DNA from: Boswellia sacra
Lineage: Eukaryota; Streptophyta; Magnoliopsida; Sapindales; Burseraceae
Reading direction: 5' to 3'
Assembly: GCA_013180625.2 (NCBI GenBank)
Contig: SNVD02013728.1
Location: forward strand, 682,001-746,000
Length of the DNA: 64,000 nt
The notes under the pieces were generated by a model. That model worked only from the letters and a program-made list of their open reading frames with translations. It made no database searches and was not told the origin of the DNA. Positions 33,901 through 45,887 of this stretch are shown here, piece after piece. The number at the start of each line of letters is the position of its first letter. Position 1 is the first letter of the stretch. The position numbers and the translations under genes were made by a program.

Positions 33901-36900
33901 ATAAATATATATTATGTCATATGTTTTAAAGTTAATTATATGTATAATTTTTAAAACCTATTATATATTTTTTTAATATTTAGGTAGGATTTATAAAGAT
34001 AAGTAGTTTTTCCTCTCTTCTTTTTCTTGTTTTTAATTTTATTTTTATATAGGTAAAATAGACTTTTTAAACTTCTACGATCTATTGGTAAAACATTGAT
34101 AAATTCGGTTAGCAAGATAACTTAAGATAGTTTCGACATTAGGAAACAAAAATAATTAAAAAAAAAAGAAATATGAAGTAAACGATAATCAAATTTTGGT
34201 TTCAAATCTAAATCTGTTAACTCTGACATTAAAAGAAATCCTTAGATATATTCAGGCTTTTGAGAAAGACTTATCTAACTTACCTTATTAAGAATATTGC
34301 CTGTAGCAAGATACCACAATGCTCTGGAAATTTGATAATATGCTTTACATATGGATCATTGCTTGGACACAGATTACAATTCACTTTTCAGTAATCTAGT
34401 TTGAAATATTGTTATAAAGGTTTCTGCTTCTAGATTTAACCACATTATAATTAATTGATATCATTGAGTTTCTAAGTTTGCTTTTGGTTTCATAATTTAA
34501 TTTATAACCAATCAGTGCTTTCATTAGGATATTATTCTTTTTGTTTTCTCGGAGATGCAATACTTCACATTTTAAAAATCTACTTGAACTGCTCCACATA
34601 AGTCCAATAAGGGGTGGAACACACTGGTTTCAACTAATGAGTCCCTCATTCATTACCTTTTATATACTTTTCATGCAAGATCAAATAGCGGTTATCTGTG
34701 ATGCAGTTCCTTTCTAATTTTAAAATGATTATCATGTTAGCGGGATGCAAATAGAATTTTATTCTTCTTTCAATATACTCTAGTGGTTTCATAGAAATCA
34801 GAGACATAGAGTTCTGAAAAGAAACAAAATGGGAAATTCGTTACCAACATTATATTTAGTCAGAGATATGGAGTTGACTCGTGCTTGTTGTCCTTGTGAT
34901 AGTGGCATCTACTTTTGTCTAATTGTCTGAGGTGAAAGTTCACAGCAACAAGCTCCTCTTGCATCCTTCGAAGTATGCCCTTTCATGGACCAGCATGAAA
35001 GATAAATGAGGATTTTACTGGAGCTTGGGCATATTCTTTGAATTACTGAGGAAGTCATTTCTTTCCACTCTGCTTTAAATTTGGTTGCTCCTTGCTCTGG
35101 AGAAGCTGAATAACTATGGTGTCACTTATCAAATCAGTTTCTACTGAAATGTTGGGGTTTTGCAAATAAAATTTGGTCTCTATGTTTGAATTGTACCCCT
35201 TTGTTTTAATGTCTTCTGATTGCACCTTGTCTGGCTATTATATGAATTAGTTTTCTGTAGGAAAGGTAAAAGTTTTTTATCATTGTTTGTTGATTGCGAA
35301 TTGATTTGTTTGCTTGCTGGACTTGATCACCTTCTTTTTGGCTGTAGATCAACTTGGATGAATTTGCTGACCTGTGCAATGCCATTGCACTAAGATTTCC
35401 AAAGGGGGAATCTGTAAGTCCAAATGCTTGATACACATGTGAAATTCAATCTTGTTCAGTTTTAATGACAAAGAAAATTTTAAAATTCATCTTTGAATCT
35501 TTGCTTTTGGTTGCAGAAATCTTGCTTTGAAAACTTCCCATTTTACCATTCACCTCTCTCTGAAAAGTTGAAAGCCTTTGTACGAAGCCCCAAATTTGGA
35601 TACATAATATCCTTCATTCTCATACTGAATCTAATTGCTGTGATTATTGAAACAACGGTACGGCCTGAATTAAGTTTCACATGTGTTCAATGTATGACAT
35701 TTCATTTAAAAATAGAAGTGTTTCTAAATTGTGTAATTTTTTTTCAGATGCAACTAGTGGGTAAATTTTTAAATGGAGTTGTTACATTTGCTTTTGTTCA
35801 TGTTGTGAGTTATAGATGTTTTTTGTTATGTACTTCATGTATTGTGGTATAAATTTACCTGCTTTTGACCACTGCATGTTTTATAGAAAATATGTTTTAA
35901 GATGTGATAATTGCTTATCATTGTTGAGAGGCTACTGGCTACTAATTTGCACCACATTGTTCACATGCTTCACTTGTGGTGGCTCCATTACCTGTTTGGA
36001 AAGTAGAAAATGCATTAGGCTATGAGCATTCAAAGAGGTGCTATGAAGGAATAACCTTTAGATTTAAATAGAAAATAATGCATTTTTGAGAAATATTCTA
36101 TTTTGTACAAGGAACACGCAACTTGCTGGAAAAGGAATTCCCATCAGAACTATGTGCAGCCATGTGACCTCAGACCTTAATACCAGTTATGACCAAAGGA
36201 AGACAATTATATTTTAAGCCAGATAAATCTAATGGGATAAATAAAAATAAGAAGCTGTGGAATGAAATGCGTTAACATTTTGGATCTCACTATGATATAA
36301 TATCCTTATAAATGAAAAAGTTATTTCTTTCAATTATATGGCCAAGAAATAGAGTTGGTCATCCAGCTGCTTGATGGAGAGAACGCTGAAATTAGGAATA
36401 ATTCAGATTCTCAGTTGAAGATCGTAATTTGCAACTGACACAAGACAGCACATAATTGGTCCAATCGTAGTTTAACTCCATGTTCTGCCTATGAATGTCA
36501 GATTTTTGTCCCCTGTACTGCTTTGGCCTGATGTTTCCATTTCCATGTGTAGTTCTACAAATTTTGGTTCACCAAGTTGAGAATAGAAAGTTATATTGGT
36601 ATGCCCTGTGATAATGCAGTCATCAGAACGCCTTATTGCCTGATCTACTTTTCTCATTATTATTTAGATGTCTTGTATGGAATGCTCTGTGATCTTTATG
36701 ATTTTTTCAGCTCTACTAGAGATCAGTTGGCTGCCTGGTGGCTCTATTTGAAAGTTTAACATCTAGCTTCCTTATTTTTCATGCTAATTTGATATGTAAA
36801 CTGGCTTGCAGCTTGACATAGAAAATAGTTCTGGTCAGAAGGTATGGCAAGAGGTGGAGTTTGTCTTTGGTAAGTTGATACAGATGCCATTGTCTTTTCT

Positions 36901-39900
36901 AGTTTTTCGGTTCATTTATACATGTGACTGGGTGCTTACTGGCAGTTTATTGATGGTAAAGATGTTTCTGGTGAGCATTAAAGTATATGGAATTCTAGGA
37001 TTGCTATTTATCAACCAAAATAGTTTATTTAAATATAAATTAGGGTTTTACATGGAAGAGTTTGAATTGCCCGATTCTGGCAGCCAATGAATGGGTGCAA
37101 TACAAAATGATGTCCCCTAGGATGACCATGTGCACTCCTATTGGTTTGACCATCTCTTTCTAGAACACTGTTTTTTAACATGTTAAGAAGTGTTTGAAAC
37201 TTTAATTGAAGGCATGCATCGGTATCTTCTATACATCTCAGGCAAGGAACTTGTGGATGCGAGATTTGGAACAATTGCATTAACTGTACATTCATTTGTA
37301 ACACTTGCAAATTTTTTTTACCATCAATGACATTGGCCACTTTAGCTACTGTTCAAATGACTTTGATGTTGGCTTATGGTTCTTGAAAGAGAAATACAAG
37401 TGAATATGAATCAATTGCTTTTTTTTTGTCATTGAAGTTTGGAATTGCCTCCATATGACTTCGCTGTATCTAATTGAGATGATCTCCAACTATTGTCCTG
37501 CATTTTTCTACATGGGTAATTCTCAATCCAATGGAGGCAGATATGTTAGTTTTGGTTTATATCAAAGTACTCCCACCTGTAAAAGTTTTTCCTGAGTCCT
37601 TGTCTTCTGCATTTTGTCATAGTTCTTGAGTTTTTTCTCGTTCTTTTTCTTCCTAATTATGACTCAAGTGAAGTATGTATGCTCATGATCAAGGCTAACT
37701 CATATCAAGATGCACCTTTGTAAGATGAAATATGTATGTTTATATATGTTTGTTTAATACTTTATTACTTTGGTACTATTTCTTGAAGGCCAAATAGCTT
37801 TCATTTTACACTCCTTGTTTTGTCTACTTGATAAATGAACCAGTACATTGAAAGTGGATGAAAGTGTGCAAAGTCTAATAACCCCTTTGCTTCTCTCCCA
37901 TTTTGCATTTTCTGTTACCCTTATTTAGAAGATGCTCATTATATCATAGTGGTGTAAAATATGTTATCATTTAAATTTAATCTCTGGTTTTGAGTTCATT
38001 GATTGCTTGTTATTCAACAGGGTGGATATATGTAATTGAAATGGCTTTGAAAGTCTATTCATTTGGATTTGAGAATTATTGGAGGGATGGTCAAAATCGC
38101 TTTGACTTTCTGATCACATGGGTAATAGGTAATGTCTGCTGGCGATTATATAGCTGTTATTACTTTTTTTTATCATTTATTTAAATGTAATTAAGTAAAT
38201 GTATCACCACCATGTTAATAATTTGATTTATTTTTTTAAATGTAATTAAGGAATATGCTATCACGACATTTTTTAATTCACCGAATTTAACTCTGATACA
38301 TATATTTTACAATAAGATGAAAGGAGTACCTTATGCATTAAACTTAAAATTGAGGAGTGCTCATGCTGTTAAGGTTTATAAGATGCTCAAATTTTGAAAT
38401 ATTACTAGAATACCAATTTTTTTTTAATAAACAATTTTTCATTGTCGACAATTTCTTAGTATATTGGAGAAATCCATTATGCTTGAAGTTACTTAATATC
38501 TTATATTTTATTTAGTCTTAAGATTTATTAATATAGTAGTCACGGATGAAATATTATATATATTAGATGCTTAATGTGTGCTAAATTGGGAACTCACATG
38601 ATACTATTTAAGGGAAGATTATATAGGTGCTCTTCTCCATCTGACCTCGGTTTGTCTCCATGAATATCTTTCTTTTGGAAATACTATCACTTTCCGTTTT
38701 CCACATAATCTAGGAGAAAGTGGAGTTGTTGTTGTGTTGATATCAATATAGATTTCATCTAAAAACAATTTTTCCTGTAGTTTTATGATTATACTTGTTA
38801 ATAGATAAAATATAACTTTTTGAAATATCAAGCTATTGTGGGAAACTGATAATATTTGGATGCCTTTGGCTGTTACTTCAGAAATTATAAAGAAAAAACT
38901 GCTTACTTTTTAGCATTTCTTTTTTTAGATTGCAGAATATTGACTTAACAAATGACATTTTGTGCTTGCAGTTATTGGAGAAACCATAACGTTTGTGTCC
39001 CCTCATGGACTTTCTTTTCTTTCAAATGGAGAATGGTAGGAACAGGCTCGTTTTCCTTTTGCTGCATAACTGAATTAAGTTTTGCTAACTGCACCGAAGT
39101 GGTCCTCATTTGTCTTTAAACACCTGTTTCCTAAGCATTAGGATACTTGAACTTTAACTTCACTTATCCATTGGAGAATGCAGGAAAAAATGAAATGGTT
39201 TGTTATTTGAAATGATGATAATAATAATGTAATTATGAACCAATAAAAATGTTCTGCATTGATTTTTGGTGATGAAGATGTACATGCATGTTTCACATTC
39301 TCCATGTTTTGGTAATCTAAAAGCCTTATAGGTGATAAAGGAATGGATAGTTGGCAGTAGGTTTTCCACATAATATCCTGTGTCTTAGCTCACTGTTGAA
39401 CATTTTGCTAGTTTATTGTGGATATACCTCAGTATATTTATTTTGCAAAACGGAAAGATAGTAGAACGAAGAAAAAAATTGAACCTTTTCATCTTACAAT
39501 CTCCGGATAAAAATAATTTTTATCCGGGTAAACTTCTTATGTAACCTGATTTTATTTATTCTCATGTATACAAAATGCTTGATTTTTACCTTTACTCTCC
39601 AACTTTTCTGTTAACAGGATTCGCTACCTTCTACTTGCAAGAATGCTAAGATTGATCAGGATCCTAATGCATGTCCAACGCTCTCGAGCTTTTGTTGCCA
39701 CATTTTTAACACTCATACCAAGCTTAATGCCATATCTTGGGATCATATTTTGTGTCCTATGTATCTATTGCTCTCTTGGTGAACAGGTATACTGGTGATA
39801 GATGCTCTTCTTAAAATTACTGCTTGTCTTCATTGATTAATTCTTTCAGTAGAAGGAAAGCAATGTACAAGAGATTTTCTTGGCACATATCTACTTCATT

Positions 39901-42900
39901 TTCTTCATTCATGATTTAAAAAGTCTGAACATGTTTCTAAATTTCTCTTGCCCCAAGGTTATGCACGGTTTTCCCCATGGACAGCTTTCTTTACATTGTT
40001 AACTGATAACCTCACATATTTGAATAATATATCATTTTCGTTCTAAAGTTCATTATTCTGTTTAACAACTCTAGTTTCAGGTTAATGACTGTCCTAATCT
40101 GCATAATTTGTTAATTGAATGACATGTCTCGTACACATCACACCTCAGTATTATTTATGTCATTTAACTTGGACTGTTACCTATAGATAATTTCTTGGTG
40201 AAATTTATAGATCTTTGGCGGGATTGTGAATGCTGGGAACACCAAGTTGGAAGATACAGATCTTGCTGCTGATGAGTATCCTTATTAGTTGATGGATTTC
40301 ACTTCCACTGTTAGACACATATCTTCTTACATATCTCTAAAGTACAGTTGTAGATCCATGATTAGCAGCTGATAGTTTTTGGAATTTAACCTTTTGTTGA
40401 TTATTGGTGTCCAGTTCCTTACATCACTTTTTCTGGAAAAATTCAGCTATTACCTTTTCAATTTTAATGACTATCCAACTGGAATGGTGACTCTTTTCAA
40501 TTTGCTGGTTATGAATAATTGGCAAGATTGGATGCAGGTATCACTTGTGTCACAGCTTCTATATTCTGCACATTTATAGCTTCCTGCAATATGTCAGAGT
40601 GCAGCATAAGGGGCATACTTGTTATATCGATATATATATTTTTTTTATGTGTACTTTATGGTGGATTTCTGTGTTAGAAGCCCTATTTATTGCCAATTTC
40701 CATGTACTTTATTCATGTGATATGGGTGCTTTCTTTTTACTAATCTGATTGCAACTAAACCTTTTGATGCATTCTCCATATAGGCATGGTATTGAGCCAG
40801 AATGGAACTCTTGGACCTAACTAATCAAATAGATGGCAGTTTAGGACATTAACCCCTCTGTAGTGCCACTTGGACTCATTGTCAATCAGACAACCTTTTC
40901 CTTAAAATACCTGCTCAAAATCATCTATAACTAAGGGACCTTTCGTATTTAGAAACTCTCTGCCAGTTGTTGTTTTACTGAAAACTATCACCTGGGTTCG
41001 CACACAAGACATGGATTCAATATATATGGGCAGGATAAAATGGATAAGAGACAGAATGAGATCACATGATAATTCTGTTAATATCTTTCCAAAAAGTTAA
41101 TACAAGATAATAACCTTATTTATATGAAAACTTTTATCCATATATATACAGCATGCATAAATACAGACAGAGATACGTTAATGTGTTTTGTATGTTATAT
41201 GTCTATTTTTATGTGTACTTTTCGCCCATCTTCTTTGACCTCTTTTGATAAAACTTGTATTTAAGAAAATGTTTCAATTTCTTTGGATTTACAACTATGA
41301 AGAGAAAAGTCATAAGATGAACTTCTCAAGATGATGTTTAAAGAGTATAATTGCATCTTGAATTCTTAATTGTAACTCTGTTTCTGATGACCTTTTGTTC
41401 AGAATCCAAAATATATTTCAAATAGTGAAAACTTCCAAGAGCTTCTTGAAGACAATTTTTGATTAAAAATAATAATAAATTTTGTGTTAAAGTTCAGATG
41501 ATTGTCTGACTTTAATGTGGCTAGATTTACTTAGTTAGATTAAAGCTTTTACTGCAGAAATTTATAGAATTGTTTTATACATATTCTATTATTAAGAATG
41601 TCAATAAAATTAATCTACATGGTACATTTAACAGATTTCAGATTTTATTGGACCGCCAATAACAGAGCCTTGAAGTCATTTATACCCATGTTTCCTTAGT
41701 GCAGTGCTCTAATTTTATGCTTATGGTTGAGGCATTAATTATATGAGTTTTCATTGCAGAGTTACAAAGCTTTGACAGGAACTTCTTGGGCCCTTGCATA
41801 TTTTATCAGTTTCTATCTAATAACTGTTCTGTTGCTCTTGAATTTGGTAAGTTTCGTAATACCGCTCTAATATTCGACACTCGTCTTTTATGTTACCTAA
41901 TGGGATGTTGTTGAAATAAAAAAAGAGCTCCTTCCGGCTACAATATGAAGTATTGGGGCACTTCTTGCTTACTGCACTAGCGATTCAGAAATGTGAATAC
42001 ATTCTTCCAAGTAAAAGAGAATGCAATTATAAAAGAGATGAGCTCATTTTAATTTCCTGCTGTAATTTCAGGTAGTAGCCTTCGTGTTGGAGGCATTCTT
42101 TGCTGAAATGGAACTTGAGATAGAAGAATGTGAAGAAGACAAGGTTGGTAGATGTGAACTCTGTTTCCATGAGTAGAAGTTCTATTGCTAAGCCTATACA
42201 GAATATCTCATTATCCATTCTGTGTCTTTTCTTACTCTAGAATTTAAAAACATAGTGCTAGGTCATGAAGTTGTCAAATTAATGTAGAAGAACATCATTC
42301 AAATGAACCAACAAGCTAACACATGGTATCACTCATAACCATCCAACCTTTCAAGCTTACTTGTACATTAATAATTAAGCAACATATTCTGCGAGTAACA
42401 CTACTTTTTCCCAAAAAAAAAAAAAAAGAAAAATCTATTCCAAATAATGTGTTAAGTGACGTGGTCTTTACCACATCACTTGCCACCACATTACTTCACA
42501 CATCATTCCATCATCCATTTAATGAATACCAACATCACTTCCCATATCATTTGAGATGAGATTTAGGATAAATATTTGGGAAGAGTAGAATTATTCATAT
42601 TCTGGAGGTTGGAATTTAGATTTACAGGAGTTGAAGTTGTAATGTTTACAATAACATTGTGCACCTTGATCAGTACTGGTAGTTGATTGATTATTTCATT
42701 TATTTTGTTGTAAGTGACCATATAAAATTGATGTATATGTAAAGAAAGATCAAGATGGAAGAGAACAAGCTGTCTGCATGGATACATGAGAAAAACAAAT
42801 CCAAAAATAAAGAACAAACCTTTTTTTTTCCAAGTTAGTTAGCTTCCCAATTATGGAAGATGAAGAGGGAACTCTTACTACACTGAAGTCCATCGTGACT

Positions 42901-43460
42901 CCCAAAATCTGCCTGTCCCATATGGTGATTGGATTCAACTAGCAGAAAATACTAAGAACATCAAGTATTGTGGCATTATAAAAAAGTGACTTTTGTGAAA
43001 ATATTGGCTTCAAGATAATTTAAAGAGGTTTGCTAGTACATCACTTCATGCTCACTGCTTCATTAAATAGTTTTGCATATTAGGAAGTCACACTTCTCAT
43101 TTCTTGAATAGTCTTTTTGACTATCATTATTTTTGTGGTGCTGGCCTAACATTATGTTACTACTCATATCAGATTATCATGCTTTTCTAAATTTAATGTT
43201 TATATCTCCGTCTACACAATAGACTAATGTTAATCTTTTATTATGATCAAGGATGGAAGAAATAAGGGCCGACATCGATATCTTGGGTATATATCTGCCT
43301 AATTGTTATTATGAAAACTTGTAACTTATATTACAGATGTTAAAGACTACTATGAGTTCATTTTTTGGTTTGGTACAGTACCAAAACACGAAGTCAGAGA
43401 GTAGATATGCTTCTCCATCGTATGCTGAGTGCAGAGCTGAATGATTCCTGCAATGCTTAA
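24939..43460 (+). CDS. TPC1: Two-pore cation channel TPC1 (vacuolar SV channel)
   Basis: The gene has 23 exons: 24939-25091, 25224-25373, 25484-25594, 26753-26848, 27137-27267, 27470-27530, 27766-27932, 28650-28755, 29598-29675, 31329-31390, 32050-32122, 35348-35413, 35517-35657, 36812-36869, 38021-38128, 38972-39035, 39618-39786, 40211-40275, 40447-40537, 41760-41846, 42072-42143, 43252-43286 and 43379-43460. All are in phase, giving 741 residues (Arabidopsis TPC1 has 733). The protein is the tonoplast channel behind the slow vacuolar current, gated by voltage and calcium. It has two six-helix domains. Filter I reads TTSNNPDVW. Two EF-hands follow (loops near 349-360 and 383-394; the second is canonical). 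The second voltage sensor keeps Arg550, Arg553 and Arg556. Residues Asn470, Ala618 and Asn643 differ from the Arabidopsis protein (see findings). The ATG at 24,939 is used; the four codons before it begin with TTG. Confidence 0.96.
30990..31110. repeat. Short tandem duplication in TPC1 intron 9
   Basis: GATACTT(G/C)TGCGCTTTAGGCCTCTAATCTATATAA occurs at about 31,018 and again about 50 bases later. The copies are almost identical, so the duplication is fairly recent. The intron also carries a GC-rich patch near 30,040-30,070. Confidence 0.7.
32271..33242. mobile_element. Fold-back element in TPC1 intron 11
   Basis: The core is a large inverted repeat. The left arm runs about 32,431-32,595 and its reverse complement about 32,600-32,792. 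Both begin (G/C)GCG..TCG TTGTGACGAAGAGGACACTC-like and contain TTGTCGGATGCA(C/T) followed by GACCGACACTCGACATAACG. Flanking AT-rich sequences (32,271-32,425 and about 33,116-33,242) are also inverted copies. The right arm carries about 320 extra unpaired bases. No transposase frame is present and I could not settle a target duplication. A fold-back or long-TIR Mutator-like element is the best reading. Confidence 0.7.
33271..33812. other. GC-rich foreign-looking segment in TPC1 intron 11
   Basis: About 540 bases with much higher GC than the surrounding intron. It contains GGGCTGGGCC, TGGGCTGTGCC and TGGCCCATAAT (site II-like TGGGCY motifs) and AGGGTTA (telo-box-like), typical of promoters of housekeeping genes. 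Open frames lie on both strands (33,440-33,703 plus; 33,276-33,695 minus), but neither protein is recognised. It may be a captured gene start; no function can be assigned. Confidence 0.45.
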
Positions 43461-45198
43461 TTTGACATCATTTCATATTCTGGTGTGTGATAAGTAAGAG
43501 TATCTTTGAATTTGTCTAGATAGTTAATTTTCTTTGTCAAAAAATTTTGAGTTATTCGTTGCCTACAATTATTGCTATCGCCAGCCCATAGTCTACATAG
43601 CAAAGAGCCCGCATTTGAAAGTAAAAGCATGTCATTTGTTACCTATATCTATATATCATTTTCTCATATAGTAAATTAAGCCTAATCCTTTAATTAGATA
43701 TCAACCGTCTGCAAGCAAATCTTACTTGCACTTGTGCCCTTTTTGTCTTGGTTTAGACAGTAGCATATGCTAGATGGTATCTTTGGTAATCTAGCTTTTT
43801 ATCCTTGATCGTTGTTAATTCGCAAAAGAAGTGCAAATGATTGACTCGAGATCAAATCTGATGGAGTCTTTTCCCATTGATTCTGCCTCGCCACATTTTA
43901 ACTCGGTCCTTTTTCTTTTCTGTGAATAAATTTTCTAAATAGGATATGTGCCAGTCAACCGGGAATTATAGAAGCATAAAATCGATTCGGTTCCTTTGTT
44001 CTGGGATTAGAAGCTGTTCCACGGAATAAAAGCTTGAGCCTTACTGCAATTGCCTTGCTGCGTAATGGGGGTCACTTTGTGTTGGTGTGATGACAATCTT
44101 CAGATGCATTTGCTTGGAGGACTGAGACGGAATCTTAGACAGTTGTACTACACACTTAGTTGATGGTTTGATTGGTTGTTTAGTTCTCTTTACTCGCTTT
44201 TTCTACACATAATGAACAGCAACTAGAATAGTTATTGTATTTGTTATGAATTATTACAGTTTTTTTTTTTTTTAAGGCAATCAAATCGAAAGCAGATTCG
44301 ATATCTTGGCTCTGTATTTTTGCAATTTCTATAGCTTTTTGTTTTTCAATTCATCTTTTTGGTGTCTGAAAGACTGAAACAAGTTTAACTGGTTCTATTC
44401 GAATTTCGTTGCGTTGGAAAACAAAACGCATTTCTTTTCCTTCTTGTACCACGGGCTTGCAACAGCTTCTTCTCTGTACGGAAACGTAGCACATAACCAT
44501 CGGGGCAATGGCTTAATCAGGAAACTTTTAATTTTTTCACAACTTTCAAATTAAAAAAGGAAAGGAATATATATTTGATTCTATGATAAACTATTAAGAT
44601 ATTGAATAGTGTTCTACAATCACGATAAAGTGGAGCTTTATTCTTATTTCCTAGGTCAATGTTACATTACGGAGATTATTCATGATATTAAAAATAAGAT
44701 AAAGTAAATATATTAAAAGAATATTAATGAAAAAGTGCGATGGCAAAATTGTCCGATTGTAAATTGATGAAAGCTCGTATGTTCTCAATTATTATAACCC
44801 GTGCGAGCTGATGTCATTAGTCGGCATATGTTCAAAAATATATGAAGATATGAAGGGATTGGCATCTACTTTTGAAGTAATTATATGTAAGAGCCAAGTT
44901 GAATTCTTCCTTGTGGGAGGATTTTGGTTTGTTTGTTTATAGGTAATGGACGTAGAACAATTTATAGGCACCACACTCCTAGTCATATAGGAGTTAATAT
45001 GTTATGGAAGTATGCGCATAAAAGAAACAATGCCACCGACAGAGAGGGGGCTATGTGGGCTTTATTGCCTATTTGTCTTCCTATTACAGCAATCGCCATC
45101 AGGCGCACAGTATCCTTTTCTCCTTATTTAAAGCGTCACTCACGCCCTCACTATCATCATAAAACAAAAACATAGCTATAGCTAGAGAGTTAAGAGAG
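43461..45198. other. Spacer between TPC1 and the MLP-like gene
   Basis: The first few hundred bases should be TPC1 3' UTR. The rest holds no recognised gene. A TATTTAAAG sequence near 45,125 lies about 70 bases before the MLP-like start codon and may be its TATA box. Confidence 0.45.
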
Positions 45199-45887
45199 AT
45201 GAAAAACTTGAAAGGAGAAGTGGTGCTCAACCTTCCTGCTGAGAAAGCATGGGAGATGTACAGAGACGATCAAATCATCAGCAAAATCAACCCAGAAATG
45301 CTTGCTCATGCAGAATACATACAAGGAGATGGAAGCCCTGGAAGCCTCAGGCTTTTCCAGCTTGGCCCTGGTATTCCGGCCTGATAATCTCTCTCTTCAA
45401 AAATATTATCATTAAAGCTTCTCCAATGGATGGATGGTTTATCATTACCAAGTTTTTCACAAAAAAAAAAAAGTGCATGCATGTTATTTTGGGTTTAAAT
45501 ACTGTATCTTTTAACTCCTCCTTTGAACTCCTGTGATGATGTCATATATGAAATGAAGATGTAATTTATCCTGTGATTAAATTTTTTATCTGTACATATT
45601 CAGCTGTGCATAGCTATGTGAAAGAATCAACCGAGAAAATAGAGAAAGTGGAAATTGGACGATCTGTGACATATAGCGTTATTGGAGGTGACTTGAAGAC
45701 GATGTATGACCCCTACAAAGTCACCGTCTCATTCATTCCAATAGAAGGAAAAGAGAAGGAGATGTGCATCGCTGAATGGAAAGCAGAATTTGAACCAATG
45801 ACAGCAGCAACCCCCCCACCAGAAAAGGCCAGAGATGCTGCCCTGGGATTTCTCAAGTCGTTTGATAAGTTCGGGCTAAGCTACTAA
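45199..45887 (+). CDS. MLP-like protein (Bet v 1 / PR-10 superfamily)
   Basis: Two exons, 45,199-45,370 and 45,604-45,887, join in phase to give 151 residues, the usual size. The single intron falls just after LRLFQLGP, the conserved intron position of Bet v 1-type genes. The protein starts MKNLKGEVVLNLPAEKAWEM and carries the glycine-rich loop QGDGSPGSLR at about residue 45-54. Tyr-Asp-Pro-Tyr and the C-terminal amphipathic helix (ARDAALGFLKSFDKFGLSY) follow. Members fold into a seven-stranded sheet wrapped around a long helix and enclose a cavity for hydrophobic ligands such as hormones, lipids or alkaloids. The ligand of this one is unknown. It resembles the major latex protein branch rather than classic PR-10 proteins. 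No signal peptide is visible, so it is probably cytosolic. Confidence 0.88.
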
